From NCBI GenBank assembly GCA_029204225.1, contig CM055112.1, positions 25,247,922 through 25,311,921 of the forward strand: a stretch of 64,000 nucleotides of DNA, given 5' to 3'. Origin of the DNA: Diphasiastrum complanatum. Lineage: Eukaryota > Streptophyta > Lycopodiopsida > Lycopodiales > Lycopodiaceae. The notes under the pieces are model-generated. The model searched no databases. It saw nothing but the letters and a program-made list of their open reading frames with translations, and had not been told where the DNA came from. Shown piece after piece: positions 10,576 to 21,399 of this stretch; within the stretch, counting starts at the first letter, position 1, and the number at the start of each line of letters is the position of its first letter. The translations under genes were made by a program, and so were the position numbers.

Positions 10576-11010
10576 TCATTGTGTGTTGCTCGCAGGCACA
10601 GGAGAGGCGCAGCTTTCCAGCTTATCGGTTTCTGATTTCGGGTTCGAATTTAAGAAATAATTGTCGTTAAGAGCAGTCCTGTGGTTCGTTGATGTTCTTG
10701 CTGATGGAAAAATATCGACATCCGAGGCCGGTGTTTTCACGTTCATCCGCTCCCTGGATGCATCTGAAACATATTTCGGACATTTAATTATACTGTTAGA
10801 CGTGACCGTCTCTCCGATTTCAAAATGAGTACCCTTCGGAGGTGCAGGAGGGATTAATCTAACAGATTCAAATCCATAGCTGGCCTCCAATCTCCTATTT
10901 GTTGCGGGTTGTTCCTTCAAATGTCGAGCAGCGGAAGCTAAAGAATCAAACGAGATCAGAAAGAGTAATATCAAAATCCCTGGCATTATTTTACCAAGGT
11001 TCAATTCCAT
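10576..11010 (-). CDS. Small secreted protein / possible peptide precursor
   Basis: A 144-codon frame beginning with a clear signal peptide: a hydrophobic core around residues 9-24 (GILILLFLISF) ending ASA-A near residues 26-28, so the protein should enter the secretory pathway. The rest is hydrophilic with few cysteines and no enzyme motif. A basic stretch (ARHLKE..., NRRLE) precedes IPPAPPKGTH (residues ~53-62), which has a loose resemblance to IDA-type signalling peptides, although those usually sit at the C-terminus. A TATA-like box lies at 11190-11199 with about 150 bp of leader. It is not identified as a family member; whether it is a real gene is reasonably supported by the signal peptide and the promoter spacing. 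Confidence 0.5.
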   Translation of the reverse strand: MELNLGKIMPGILILLFLISFDSLASAARHLKEQPATNRRLEASYGFESVRLIPPAPPKGTHFEIGETVTSNSIIKCPKYVSDASRERMNVKTPASDVDIFPSARTSTNHRTALNDNYFLNSNPKSETDKLESCASPVPASNTQ

Positions 11011-11189
11011 TGGTGCTGAAACTAGTTTAACTAGTGTAGTTACTCAAGGCTGTGGAGCAAATGCTATGCCCAAGCTCGGATAATGAGCTAGACGTTGCGC
11101 AACTCTCTAATCTCAAATTCTGCTTGTTCCTGATAAATTGAGGAAATTGTTGCAGTTGTTTGTTGAGTACCAAGATGATAAAACGATCT

Positions 11190-11199
11190 CCTTAAATAG
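11190..11199 (-). promoter_or_regulatory. TATA-like box for the secreted-protein gene
   Basis: CTATTTAAGG on the minus strand, about 180 bp before the ATG at 11010. This would leave a leader of roughly 150 bp. An alternative TATA-like stretch, CTTATATATCC, lies further up near 11452-11462. Confidence 0.3.
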
Positions 11200-11439
11200 T
11201 AGGCGAAGACAGTTTGTTTGTCGCTCTGTGCTTCGGTGCAACTGCTGCGCCAGCAATATTTGACGATGCATGTAGCGCAAGATTTGACGATAAAAATATT
11301 TCGAGGAGTTTTGACGTAGAAAAGAGGCACTGAGCAGGAGAATGCAAGGAAATGAAGAGGAGAAGTCAGACGCAGCAGCTCCCGTTCGCTGCTCGTGTTG
11401 CGTGAGACGTAGTATTGATGTCGCGTTATTTTGCCCACG

Positions 11440-12173
11440 ACTTTCTCATATGGATATATAAGTCAAATGTAAAACTGTATATTGAGTCTCATTGACCGTG
11501 TGTAAAGTATAGTGGGAACACTGTTGGGCGGGTATATAGGGTCGTGCCTGGTATCAACCCAAGAATTAAAAAACATACCAGTCCGGTATATAGTTTTTCA
11601 ATATGTAGCAAAGAACCTCATATCCGTGTGTATTGACTTTCGATATACTCAAGGTAATACCCGGCCAGACTAGTATAAGCCCGAGAAATACCAGGGACAT
11701 ACCAGACTGGTATAAGCCCGAGAAATACCAGGGATATACCATTCCCAGGCCATATTTGCCCCCTTTACCCTGTGCCTGGGTATCAAATCAGGGTATAAAA
11801 TTTTATCAATATAGGCATTAAATAAGACATGATTGTGTTCAACTTTTCATTAATTATGGTAATTATACCATGTACACATGTCCGTCAACCCTTCAAAAAT
11901 GAAAACTTTTAATGTATTTGCACCGGTTTTCCTTTTCACTCAAAGTCCGTGCTGGCATGCTCCTGTTCCATCGCTCCTCCATGCTCGCGCTCCATGCTCC
12001 TGCTGTGAGTTGTGTGCAGGATGCGGTGGAATCAGATAAGAACTAAGAACATAGTGCATCTCCATTGATACATGCACGACCATCTATCAGTGGGCCAGCT
12101 CCATCTGTCATACCTGTTATAGCCTACAATGCAAGCGAGTTGCAGCTAAAAATTTCTAGTTTGGACAGATTTC
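11440..12173. other. Intergenic, with GGTAT/ATACC-rich repeats
   Basis: No gene recognised. From 11520 to 11800 the sequence is rich in GGTAT and ATACC words, including GTGCCTGGTATCAA near 11545 and GTGCCTGGGTATCAAA near 11772, and holds a tandem pair at 11665-11738. It could be a decayed small transposon, but no terminal repeats could be defined. Confidence 0.35.
11665..11738. repeat. 37-bp tandem repeat, two units
   Basis: The unit starts CCAGACTAGTATAAGCCCGA (11665) and again CCAGACTGGTATAAGCCCGA (11702). The second follows the first with no gap and only small differences. Confidence 0.85.
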
Positions 12174-12477
12174 TTGCTAGCACAACAGTCTCCTCCGACA
12201 TCTCCAGGCTTTGGAAGAGCTCAAGGAACTTATTCTTTTGTCTCCAGAGAGAAGTTCGTTGCCTACGTGAGCTACACAGTTAGTATCCAAACTGGAAAAT
12301 ACAAAGGAGAAACACTCTTAAGTTTCCTTGTCTTCCATGTTGTTGGTGGCGGTACTGGCTAGACTGGGCTCCCCTACACAGTCAGTATCCAGACTGGAAA
12401 ATACAAAGGCAACACTCTTAAGTTTCCTTGCCATTCCATGTTGTTGGTGGCAGTACTGGATCTAGATTGGGCTCCCT
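12174..12477 (+). pseudogene. Tandemly duplicated exon-like fragment
   Basis: A 62-codon frame (12174-12362) contains YTVSIQTGKYKG and FHVVGGGTG. A second copy of this stretch follows 102 bp later (unit starts 12272 and 12374), carrying a 3-bp loss and a frame change. The YTVxxQTG...GxxG pattern loosely recalls a PLAT/LH2 beta-sandwich, but the stretch is too short to assign. No start, splice sites or neighbours support an active gene. Confidence 0.35.
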
Positions 12478-13320
12478 TCTTTTGGAACGACTATCTGTAG
12501 ATTGTAGACTACTGAAGAAGTGAAAACTTGGATCGTGTATCCTTCACCAAAGATTTGCTTCAGACGTGTTTTTGTTTCTATGGTCTTGCTTGTTTTTTCT
12601 GGAGCAAAAAAAAATTGTCGCCATTCATGATTGCAACAAATTTTGTACATATTATTTAAGATTTGGCAGGTGAATGGCTTAAATCTTTTTTTTTTTTAAC
12701 CTTAACCTTTTTTTTCTAAAGTTTAATGTTTCTTCTCCTAAAAGCATGTGGGGCTTTAAGGTTTTGAGTTCTGAGTAGTTTAAGTCTCTGTTTCTGCAAC
12801 TTTGGAGAAGCAAGAGCATTGCCAAATATTAGCAAATTTTTTTGCAAATGTCTTATTTATTTCTATGCCCTTGTCTGTTTAAAAGTGATCGTCTCCATTC
12901 ATGGCTGTAGCAAATCATTATATATTGGTAAAGATTTATGGGACTGCATTTCCTGGACTAAGATTCTTTGAACATCTAACATTGCAGCTCCTCATTCAGC
13001 CCACGCATGCCAGCCTACACTTGAGGTGAATGCCTTAATATTTTCTCTTCTAAAGCTTAAGTCATTCTTCTTCCAAATTTAAGTGAAAGTATGAGCAGTT
13101 AAAGTGTCTGTTTTTGCTTCCAATGAGAATAATACCTAGGCCTTATATGAACTAGATCTATAACTCCTATCTTTTTTTTGTTGCTATAAATATCTTGAAA
13201 TGGAAGTCAAATGAGAACAATTGAAAAGTCGTACTATAGAAAACTTTTTTTTTTTTCTAACATTGCAATTGTTGATATACTTCCATAGATTGCAACACTG
13301 CTTCCACCACTAAGATGCTT
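12478..13320. other. No feature recognised
   Basis: AT-rich interval with several T homopolymers and no convincing frame. It separates the 102-bp duplication from the copia array. Confidence 0.5.
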
Positions 13321-13376
13321 GGACTTTTTGAAGAAATAAAATGTTTCTGATTACAAAGCCTTGCTAGCTTTTAGAC

Positions 13377-13877
13377 AGAGTGTAACAGAGTGAAGAAGTC
13401 TAATGCTAGTAAGCAATCAAGACAATATACAGAATACATGTCCACCTGCGCGCGAAGACAATTTTGTCTAGGATCAGAAGATCCAACTGTCCGCTAATGA
13501 AGTGAGACTACTACTCGTGAGAGAACCATGTTTCTTTCACGCCAACGCACTGCGTGGATTCGCATGCAGTGCTTGAAGAAATTTAGAGAAAATTAATATA
13601 GATTATTTTCTTGTTGTGTCTGATCTTGGATGTTGAATGCTTATGCTGATATTTCATATGTCTGAGTTTTTTTGTTCACTTGAATTCGCAATTTGGTTAA
13701 AACTAAGTCAAATGTTGTATTAAATTTATGAACGTAGATCAGCAGTGATTGACTACACTGTGGAGGATTACAGGAGCGACTCAACTGGCAGTGTCCAGCG
13801 GTCGCATCTGAACTCCATCCGAGCTGAAGAGAGTCGTGATTGATTCGACTTCGAGAAAGTTTTGCGAATCCTCATCA
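13377..13877 (+). repeat. LTR (R/U5 part) of the copia array
   Basis: Matches 20478-21010 closely, from CAGAGTGTAACAGAGTGAAG to CTCATCA. It lacks the ~30 bp AATTTCTCATC...TTTTT stretch before the end that the other two LTR copies keep. Its upstream U3 is missing: the sequence before 13377 is instead internal 3' sequence (GAAGAAATAAAATGTTTCTG), so a deletion joined an internal end to mid-LTR. Confidence 0.8.
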
Positions 13878-13965
13878 GTGGTATCAGAGCATATCACAAT
13901 CCTCTTCTCATTAGTGTATCAGAACATATCAAGATCGTCTTCTCATCAGTGGTATCAAAGCTGCT
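13871..13965 (+). promoter_or_regulatory. Primer-binding site and triplicated leader unit
   Basis: TGGTATCAGAGC at 13879-13890 is the standard plant initiator tRNA-Met PBS, one base after the LTR end. The same ~35-bp unit then repeats: CTCATTAGTGTATCAGAACA (13907) and CTCATCAGTGGTATCAAAGC (13942). Thus three PBS-like sites lie in tandem. The same triplet follows the internal LTR remnant (from 15619). Confidence 0.85.
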
Positions 13966-14064
13966 TATCTTGTCATATTCTGACATAGCCAAGAAGCTAG
14001 TAGATCTAGGAGGCCAAGCATTCAGACAGACAACCATCAACAAAGAAACAGACTTCAAGAAGCA

Positions 14065-15498
14065 ATGGCTCCGATCAGCAGCATGCAGAGCAAGATGTGC
14101 ACTATACTTGACTCTTCAAGATCTAACTTTCTAGTCTGGAAAGTTAAGACATCTTTAATACTCAACGGCGAAGGACTCTTCCCCTGGGTGGATGGCACAG
14201 AAGAAATGCCTACGAAAACAGACAAGGAGCTACGTGAATGGAGGGAGAAAAACGACAAGGCAGTAGTCTTGCTATCATCTTCCATCGAAGATAGCCTTAC
14301 ACTTGACCTGGCTACACTCTCCAGAGTAAGAGATGTGGGATGCACTGCTCACAAGATTTTAGATGAAATCAAGAGGTCAGATCATGATGCTGGAAGATCA
14401 GCTGACAAATCTACAATGGGATGGAAAAGACCTCATCTCCTTCGTGAGAAAGATGAAGGATCTGTTTCTATCTCTACACAACTCTAGAGCAGAGAATGTA
14501 GTATCAGCTAAGAAGCAACTCACATACCTATTGAGAGCCTTACCCATCTCTTTCCAGACGACACGAACCCTGCTCGCGAAAGATCTCACCATGAACCTCG
14601 AAAAGGCGATTGTCGAGATGCGAGAGGAAGTCGAGGCCAGAGAACACGTTGATCACAAAGATGGTTCTGACCAGGCCCTCTACGACAACAGAGAAAAATC
14701 CAAGAAACAATTCAAGCCTAAGAGGGAGTCAAATCAGAGGCAGGATCGTGACCAGCAAGCAGAGGGGACCAGCAAGAGAAACTAGAAGACCAAAGGGAGG
14801 TCAAAACGACAAGATACAGACAAGAAGACCTGCGTGAGATGCAGAAGAGACGGGCATACAGTAGATATCCTAGCTCAATCCCAAGATTGAGTGTATCCAT
14901 TGCCATAAGGACGGTCATGCAGCCATGGATTGCCGCCAAAACCCAAGAAACAGATCAGCACAGAATAGACAAGAGAACAACAATAGTTCTTTCTATGTCG
15001 AGGAGCCCGAGAGCTCGAAGATGGGCGAAGAAATAACGAACATAAATTGTTCGACCGCCTACATCTGTGAAGATGTGTGTGCAACATCAACGTCTGACAC
15101 ACATGAGGTGATCCTAGATTCAGGAGCCACCTCACATTTTAAGACGAATAATGTCTGATTTCAGAAGTGCAGATCCCTCAAGATTCATAGTTCTTAGAGA
15201 TGGATCTAGACATCAAGTGAACGACATTGGTTCACTGTGGCTCAACACCAACGGTAGAGACAGATGACTCGAAGACATTCTATTTGTGCCAACCCTACAG
15301 CAAGACTTGCTCTCTGTAGCAAGAATAGCAGATGCAGGGTTCCATGTGATGTTCTCTAATGAAGCATGCAATGTGATTGACGCCAGCACCAGCACTCTCA
15401 TAGCCCAAGGCAGAAGGAAAGGCAACCTATATCATCTGAAGGTTCGCCTACTTGAAGATCAGATGCATCAGACTCATGACGACTCGCCAGACCCATGC
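14065..15498 (+). pseudogene. Copia gag-protease copy A (broken)
   Basis: Gag (frames 14065-14487 and 14363-14785) begins MAPISSMQSKMCTILD and carries the copia Gag signatures (NFLVWKVKTSLI, LQWDGKDLISFVRKM). A zinc-knuckle zone around 14820-14960 and a protease with LDSGATSHF near 15115-15140 follow. Frameshifts occur near 14390, in the knuckle zone and just after the protease active site. The copy ends at about 15498 within the region before integrase, where it joins an LTR fragment. It is very similar to copy B but lacks integrase, reverse transcriptase and RNase H. Confidence 0.85.
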
Positions 15499-15617
15499 AG
15501 TGTCCAGCGGTCGCATCTGAACTCCATCCGAACTGAAGAGAGTCGTGATTGATTCGCCTTCGAGAAAGTTTTGCGAATCTGACAGATTTCTCATCTGTCA
15601 ATCACTTTTTCTCATCA
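15499..15617 (+). repeat. Truncated internal LTR of the copia array
   Basis: CAGTGTCCAGCGGTCGCATC onward matches the last ~118 bp of the flanking LTRs, including the stretch missing from the 5' copy, and is followed by TGGTATCAGAGC at 15619-15630. The first part of the LTR is absent: the junction runs directly from protease-downstream sequence (GACTCGCCAGACCCATG) into mid-U5. Confidence 0.9.
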
Positions 15618-15804
15618 GTGGTATCAGAGCATATCACAATCCTCTTCTCACTAGTGTATCAGAGCATATCACGATCCTCTTCTCATCAGTGGTATGAGAG
15701 CTGCTTATCTTGTCATATTCTGACATAGCCAAGAAGCTAGCAGATCTAGGAGGCCAAGCATTCAGACAGACAACCATCAACAAAGAAACAGACTTCAAGA
15801 AACA

Positions 15805-17228
15805 ATGGCTTCGATCAGCAGCATGCAGAGCAAGATCTGCACTATACTTGATTATTCAAGATCTAACTTTCTAGCTTGGAAAGTTAAGACATCGTTAATA
15901 CTCAAGGGCGAAGGACACTTCCCCTGGGTGGATGGCACAGAAAAAATGCCTACGACAACAGACAAGGATCTACGTGAATGGAGGGAGAAAAATGACAAGC
16001 AGTAGTCTTGCTATCATTTCCCATCGAAGATAGCCTTACACTTGACTTGGCTGCACTCTCGAAAGTAAGAGATGTGGGATGCACTGCTCACAAGATTTTA
16101 GACGAAATCAAGAGGTCAGATCATGATGTTGGAAGAACAGCTGGCGAATCTACAATGGGATGGAAAAGACCTCACCTCCTTCGTGAGAAAGATGAAAGAT
16201 TTGTTTCTATCTCTACACAACTTTGGAGCAGAGAATGTAGTATCAGCTAAGAAGTAGCTCACGTACCTGTTGAGAGCCTTACCCATCTCTTTTCAGATGA
16301 CATGAACCCTGCTTGCAAAAGATCCCGCCATGAACCTCGAAAAGGCGATTGTCGAGATGCGAGAGGAAGTCGAGGCAAGAGAACACGTTGATCACAAGGA
16401 TGGTTCTGACCAGGCCCTCTACGACAATAGAGAAAAATCCAAGAAACAATTCAAGCCTAAGAGGGAGTCAAATCAGAGGCAGGATCGTGACCAGCAAGCA
16501 GAGGGGACCAGCAAGAGCAACTGGAAGACCAAAGGGAGGTCAAAACGACAAGATACAGACAAGAAGACCTGCGTGAGATGAAGAAGAGACGGGCATACAG
16601 TAGATACCTCTTGGCTCAATCCCAAGATTGAGTGTATCCATAAGGATGGTCATGCAGCCATGGATTGCCGCCAAAACCCAAGAAACAGATTAGCACAGAA
16701 TAGATAGGAGAACAACAATAGTTCTTCCTATGTCGAGGAGCCCGAGAGCTCGAAGATGGGCGAAGAAAGAACGAACAAAAAAAGTTCGACCGCCTACATC
16801 TGTGAAGATGTGTGTGCAACATCAACGTCTGACACACATGAGGTGATCCTAGATTCAGGAGCCACCTCACATTTCATGACATCAAGACGAATAATGTCTG
16901 ATTTCAGAAGTGCGGATCCCTCAAGATTCATAGTTCTTGGAGATGGATCTAGACATCAAGTGAACGACATTGGTTCACTGTGGCTCAACACTGACGGTAG
17001 AGACAGACGACTCAAAGACGTTCTGTTCGTGCCAACCCTACAGCAAGACTTGCTCTCTGTAGCAAAAATAGCAGATGTAGGGATGCATGTGACATTTTCT
17101 AACAAAGCATCAATGTGAATGATGCCAGCACCAGCACTCTCATAGCTCAAGGCAAAAGGAAAGGCAACCTATATCATCTGAAGGTGCGCCTACTTGAAGA
17201 TCAGATGCATCAGACCCATGATGACTCG
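15805..17228 (+). pseudogene. Copia gag-protease copy B (broken)
   Basis: Parallel to copy A: Gag start MASISSMQSKICTILD at 15805, then frames 16008-16250 and 16330-16581. The protease frame at 16756-17118 has an intact active site (LDSGATSHFMTSRRI). Breaks include a shift at 16003-16008, a stop replacing a Gln codon near 16256 and a stop in the first zinc knuckle near 16578. This copy continues into integrase and pol, so it is the 5' part of the longer element. Confidence 0.85.
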
Positions 17229-19234
17229 CCAGACACTCTGTGGCACAGAAGACTCTGCCACATGGACTCAACGGTACTTTACTAGGCAAGTCATCATGGA
17301 GCGATAACATGGGTCAGCATCTCGAATGCAACCAGTTCGACCAACTATGATGCATGTTTGAAAGGCAAGATGTCGCGCAATCCATTCGTCAAAGACTCCT
17401 ACAGAATGACCAAGATTCTGGAGCTAGTGCATTCTGACATCTGTGACCATTCAACATGATCTCAGTAGGAGGCTCAAAATATTACATAACCTTCGTTGAT
17501 GATTATAGCAAGTTTGCCAGAGTGTATTTTATTCAGAATAGATTTGAATCACTTGATAAATTCACAAAATACGTGAATTGGATAGAGAGATGTACATGCA
17601 GCAAGGTGAAGTAGATCAGAACAGATCGAGGTGGCGAATATATCTCGAATCGCTTCACTGACTTCTGCAGTGATCGTGGTATCATTCACAAAAGAACTGC
17701 AGCCTACACACCGCAGCACAATGTTGTTGCTGAAAGAAAGAACATGACCCTAATGGAAGCAACCAGATGCATGGTGGCCTATTCGAAAGCTCCAAGGGCA
17801 CTGTGGGCTGAAGTAATAGCTACAGCTGCATACATCCAGAACAGGACATGCAAATCTGGTATTCCTCACACGACACCACATGAGCTATGGTGGGGTAGAA
17901 GGCCCAAACTGTCTCACGTCAGAATCTTTCGTTGTGCAGCATATGCACATATTCCTAATAAGTTTCAAAAGAAGCTTGATGAGAAAGCCGAGCAGGGATT
18001 TCTGGTAGGTTATGACAACAATTCGTCATACTACAGAGTCTACATGCTAGACACGATCACTATGAAAACAGTGAGGGATGTCAAATTCGACGAGAGTAGG
18101 ACTATGGCCAATGAAGATCTTGTCAGCTACGAAGTTCTGGAGAGACAGTACTATGACTTGTCACCAGTGATAGAGGGAGCAGCAGATGAACACAAAAACA
18201 AAGATTTTCGAGTCATCTCCCATTCGAGCAACGAATCTGACGAAGAAAGATTCGAGAGGCAACTTGCCGCCACAGTTCTCGTAAACCAATATGGTCCCGG
18301 ACCGAGCATAGCAGACAAGGGCAAAGGCATAGTTGTTCCAGGAGGATCTCCCAGAAGGTCGACAAGACCACGAAGAGCACCAACAAGATATGTGCCAGGC
18401 AGCTCAGCTTCCACATCAGAAGAATTCTGCGGGTTCAGTGGTGAACCACAGACATTCAAGGAGGCGATTGAAAGTCCAGAAAAGGACAGATGGATCCAAC
18501 CCATGAACGAAGAGATGGAGTCCATGAGGAAGAACCAGGTATGGACGTTGGAGCCATTACCACATAAGCGCAAGACTGTCAAATGCAAATGGGTCTTCAA
18601 GCTCAAATACAGACCAGATGGGAATGTGACGAAATACAAGGCAAGACTGGTAGCGAAGGGTTTCTCTCAGAGATACGGTATTGACTATTCTGAAACCTTC
18701 TCTCCCATCATCAAACATTCGTCCCTATGCCTATTATTTGCATATGCAGCAACTTATGACCTCAGGATCCACATTGTGGATGAGAAGACAACCTTCTTGC
18801 ATGGCGCATTAGACAAAGAGGTTTACATGGATCAGCCCCCAGGATTCGTCTCGAATTCACTTCCTGACTATGTATGCAGAATGCATAGAAGCATCTACGG
18901 TTTGAAACAGTCAACCCGACAATGGCACAAGAAGAAAGATCCAGCCCTGAAATCATTAGGATTCAAGCCTTTGTTGGCTGACTCCAATGTGTATGTCAGA
19001 ATTACAGATGGGCAGATCATCATAGTGGTTGTATATGTGGACGACACTCTGATACTTTGCAGGAGTGAGCAACTAATTGCTGAGGTGAAGACAAAAATCT
19101 CAAAACATTTCGAGATAGTGGATCTGGGAGAAGCCAGGTGTTACCCAGGCTTACAAATTGAGAGGGACTATGAGGGAGGTAAGTTATACCTTCACCAGTC
19201 TAGATACACTTAGAAGATCCTAAAGGATTTTGGG
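17229..19234 (+). pseudogene. Copia integrase and reverse transcriptase, copy B
   Basis: Integrase starts with LWHRRLCHMDSTVL at 17239, followed by HSDIC, a TDRGGEY block near 17622 and AERKNMTL near 17732, in shifted frames. The open frame 17744-19213 (489 codons) holds the integrase tail and reverse transcriptase: KWVFKLKYRPDG, ARLVAKGFSQ, the first catalytic Asp in HIVDEKTTFLHG, YGLKQ and the YVDD catalytic motif (near 19036). A stop at 19211-19213 replaces the usual Lys codon of QSRYTKKIL and separates it from RNase H. Intact elements need these enzymes to copy RNA to DNA and insert it. Confidence 0.9.
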
Positions 19235-20314
19235 ATGCTGAACTGCAAAGGAGTGAACAATCCAATGCTCGTAGAGATGGTGCTAACGAATGATGACTGT
19301 ACAAGGACTGAGGAAGAGAGAGAACAGATGCAGCTCACACCTTACAGGAAGCTGATAGGATCACTAATGTACCTTGCAGACAACACACGTCCTGATATTG
19401 CCTATGCAGTATTCAGGATGAGCCAATTCTACACAAATCCAGGGTCGACACATTGGAAGATTGAAAAACGAATTTTGCAATATCTTCAATCAAAGAGGGA
19501 TTATGGCTTGTGTTATTGTCATGGTGCAAGTTTCAGGATACTTTTCTACAACGATGCTAGTTGGGCATCTCTCAAGGACGATTGTAAAAGCGTCTCAAGA
19601 GGATGCACCATCGCATCAGGAGCAGTAGTTCTTTGGGTCAACAAGAAGCAAACCATTGTAGCCCAGTCATCCAGTGAAGTAGAGTACGTAGCAGCAGCGA
19701 AGATGGCCAACGAAATAATTTGGCTAAGGCAATTTCTGGACAAATTGGATGAAACAAGGAACGAGCCTCTGGTCTTGCAGATGGACAACACCTCTGCAAT
19801 ACACCTGAAGAAAGATCCCATGTTCCATTCCACAATGAAGCACATTGCGATCAAGTATCACTTGATCAAGGATCTGACTGAAAAGAAGATGATGCAGACG
19901 ACCTTCATAGGAACGAAAGACATGGTTGCTAACATCTTCACAGAGACCCTAGACAAAGTACTCTTTGAGAGGCAAAGGCGCAGTCTCAGGATCGTAAAGC
20001 TATCATGCTTTGAGAGGGAGCTGAAGAAACAAAATGTTTCTGATTACAAAGCCTTGCTAGCTTTCAGCCCTTTGCCTGACGAAGATGTTCACGAACTCGA
20101 ACATCTGGGGACACAAAACACGAAGAGTTTCACAAACACGAAAAACAATGGAGATGAAGATGAACGGTTCACGAACATGAAAGATCCACGAACGAGATTC
20201 CTTCGCGGCCCAGTACGAAAGAAGGAAGATGAGGTAAACGAAAATTGTTCAGTGCTCACGTCCCAAGGACTACCACCAAAGATCACACAAGTACCCAAAA
20301 GTACAGTAATCTGA
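19235..20314 (+). pseudogene. Copia RNase H and C-terminal extension, copy B
   Basis: A 359-codon frame continuing pol after the stop at 19211. It has the RT thumb/connection (LTPYRKLIGSLMYLADNTRP), then RNase H with acidic residues in YNDASW, SSSEVEY and MDNTSA, and the usual MVANIFTETLDK tail. About 100 further residues follow, basic and acidic and without a known domain, which is longer than most copia pol C-termini. Cut off from the upstream frame, it cannot yield a functional polyprotein. Confidence 0.85.
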
Positions 20315-21010
20315 TCTGATGGCATGACGTCAGCAGATACTCCCTAGGTCGTGGCTAATCTGTCACTCTTGTAATTCTCTGGTTAGTTGTAGATGCTTAA
20401 TCACTCTAATCTTAGATTTACATAGAGAGACTGTACTTACTGGATCATATTTGACATATAGATAAAAATAGAATACACAGAGTGTAACAGAGTGAAGAAG
20501 TCTGATGCTAGTAAGCAATCAAGACAATATACAGAATACATGTCCACCTGCGCGCGAAGACAATTTTGTCTGGGATCAGAAGATCCAACCGTCCGCTAAT
20601 GAAGCGAGACTACTACTCGTGAGAGAACCATGTTTCTTTCACGCCAACGCACTGCGTGGATTCGCATGCAGTGCTTGAAGAAATTCAGAGAAAATTAATA
20701 TAGATTATTTTCTTGTTGTGTCTGATCTTGGATGTTGAATGCTTATGCTGATATTTCAAATGTCTGAGTTTTTTTGTTTACTTGAATTCACAATTTGGTT
20801 AAAACTAAGTCGAATGTTGTATTAAATTTATGAACGTAGATCAGCAGTGACTGACTACACTGTGGAGGATTACAGGAGCGACTCAACTGGCAGTGTCCAA
20901 CGGTCGCATCTGAACTCCATCCGAGCTGAAGAGAGTCGTGATTGATTAACCTTCGTGAAAGTTTTGCGACTCCTATGAATTTCTCATCAATCAATCACTT
21001 TTTCTCATCA
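20313..21010 (+). repeat. 3' LTR of the copia array
   Basis: Positions 20478-21010 match the 5' LTR. The true LTR start is probably near 20313-20318 (TGATCTGATGGCATGACG), because 20313-20477 holds a TATA-like TATAGATAAAAATAG (about 20456) that fits U3, and the 5' copy is deleted there. The end is CTCATCA at 21010, followed by TGGTATTAGAGC (21012-21023), which is PBS-leader sequence of a further, otherwise lost, tandem unit ending near 21044. Confidence 0.7.
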
Positions 21011-21399
21011 GTGGTATTAGAGCATATCATGATCCTCTTCTCATCACTTTTAGTAGCAATTCTTGTTTTCGACTCTGTAGATTGTTTACATGCCAATTGA
21101 GATTGCAATTGGATTTTTTCTTTGTGTACGTAGATATTAACAGGAATGCCATAGATTGGATTGGTGGAACCCCAAATATTTGGTCTAGGAAGCTAGCTAT
21201 ATTTATAATTGTGGGTGGAGGTTTTTGAGAGCATGATGGGTGAAGTAGAGGGCATAGATGTGATTGAAGAAATCGCAACCATGTCTCCAAACAAATCTGT
21301 GGTAGAGATCTTGGGAGTTGAGGAAGAGGAAGATGCAATGTGGAGACAACATATTGGCCACCTATGTAATAATTAAAAAATTTGGGCACCCTGTAATAG

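Larger units (their letters stand above)
13321..21044 (+). mobile_element. Ty1/copia head-to-tail array
   Basis: Order on the plus strand: fragment of a 3' internal end (13321-13373, matching 20021-20066); LTR R/U5-like part (13377-13877); PBS leader; gag-protease copy A (to about 15498); last ~118 bp of an LTR (15499-15617); PBS leader; full gag-to-RNase H copy B (15805-20314); complete LTR (to 21010); and a further PBS leader stub (21012-21044). At least three tandem elements of one family must once have been joined. The likely cause is unequal recombination or concatemer integration, followed by deletions. All coding parts carry stops or frameshifts. Confidence 0.85.

Noticed and set aside
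11088-11438. 116-codon minus-strand frame upstream of the secreted-protein gene
   Set aside because: Overlaps the likely promoter and leader of the downstream gene and shows no domain; may be untranslated sequence.
12174-12362. Functional PLAT-domain gene
   Set aside because: Too short, duplicated with a frame change, and no splice sites or start context could be defended.
13871-13965. CRISPR-like array from the regular ~35-bp repeats
   Set aside because: The repeats are contiguous without unique spacers and contain a tRNA primer site.
18151-18639. 162-codon minus-strand frame opposite the copia pol
   Set aside because: Shadow of the plus-strand reverse transcriptase frame.
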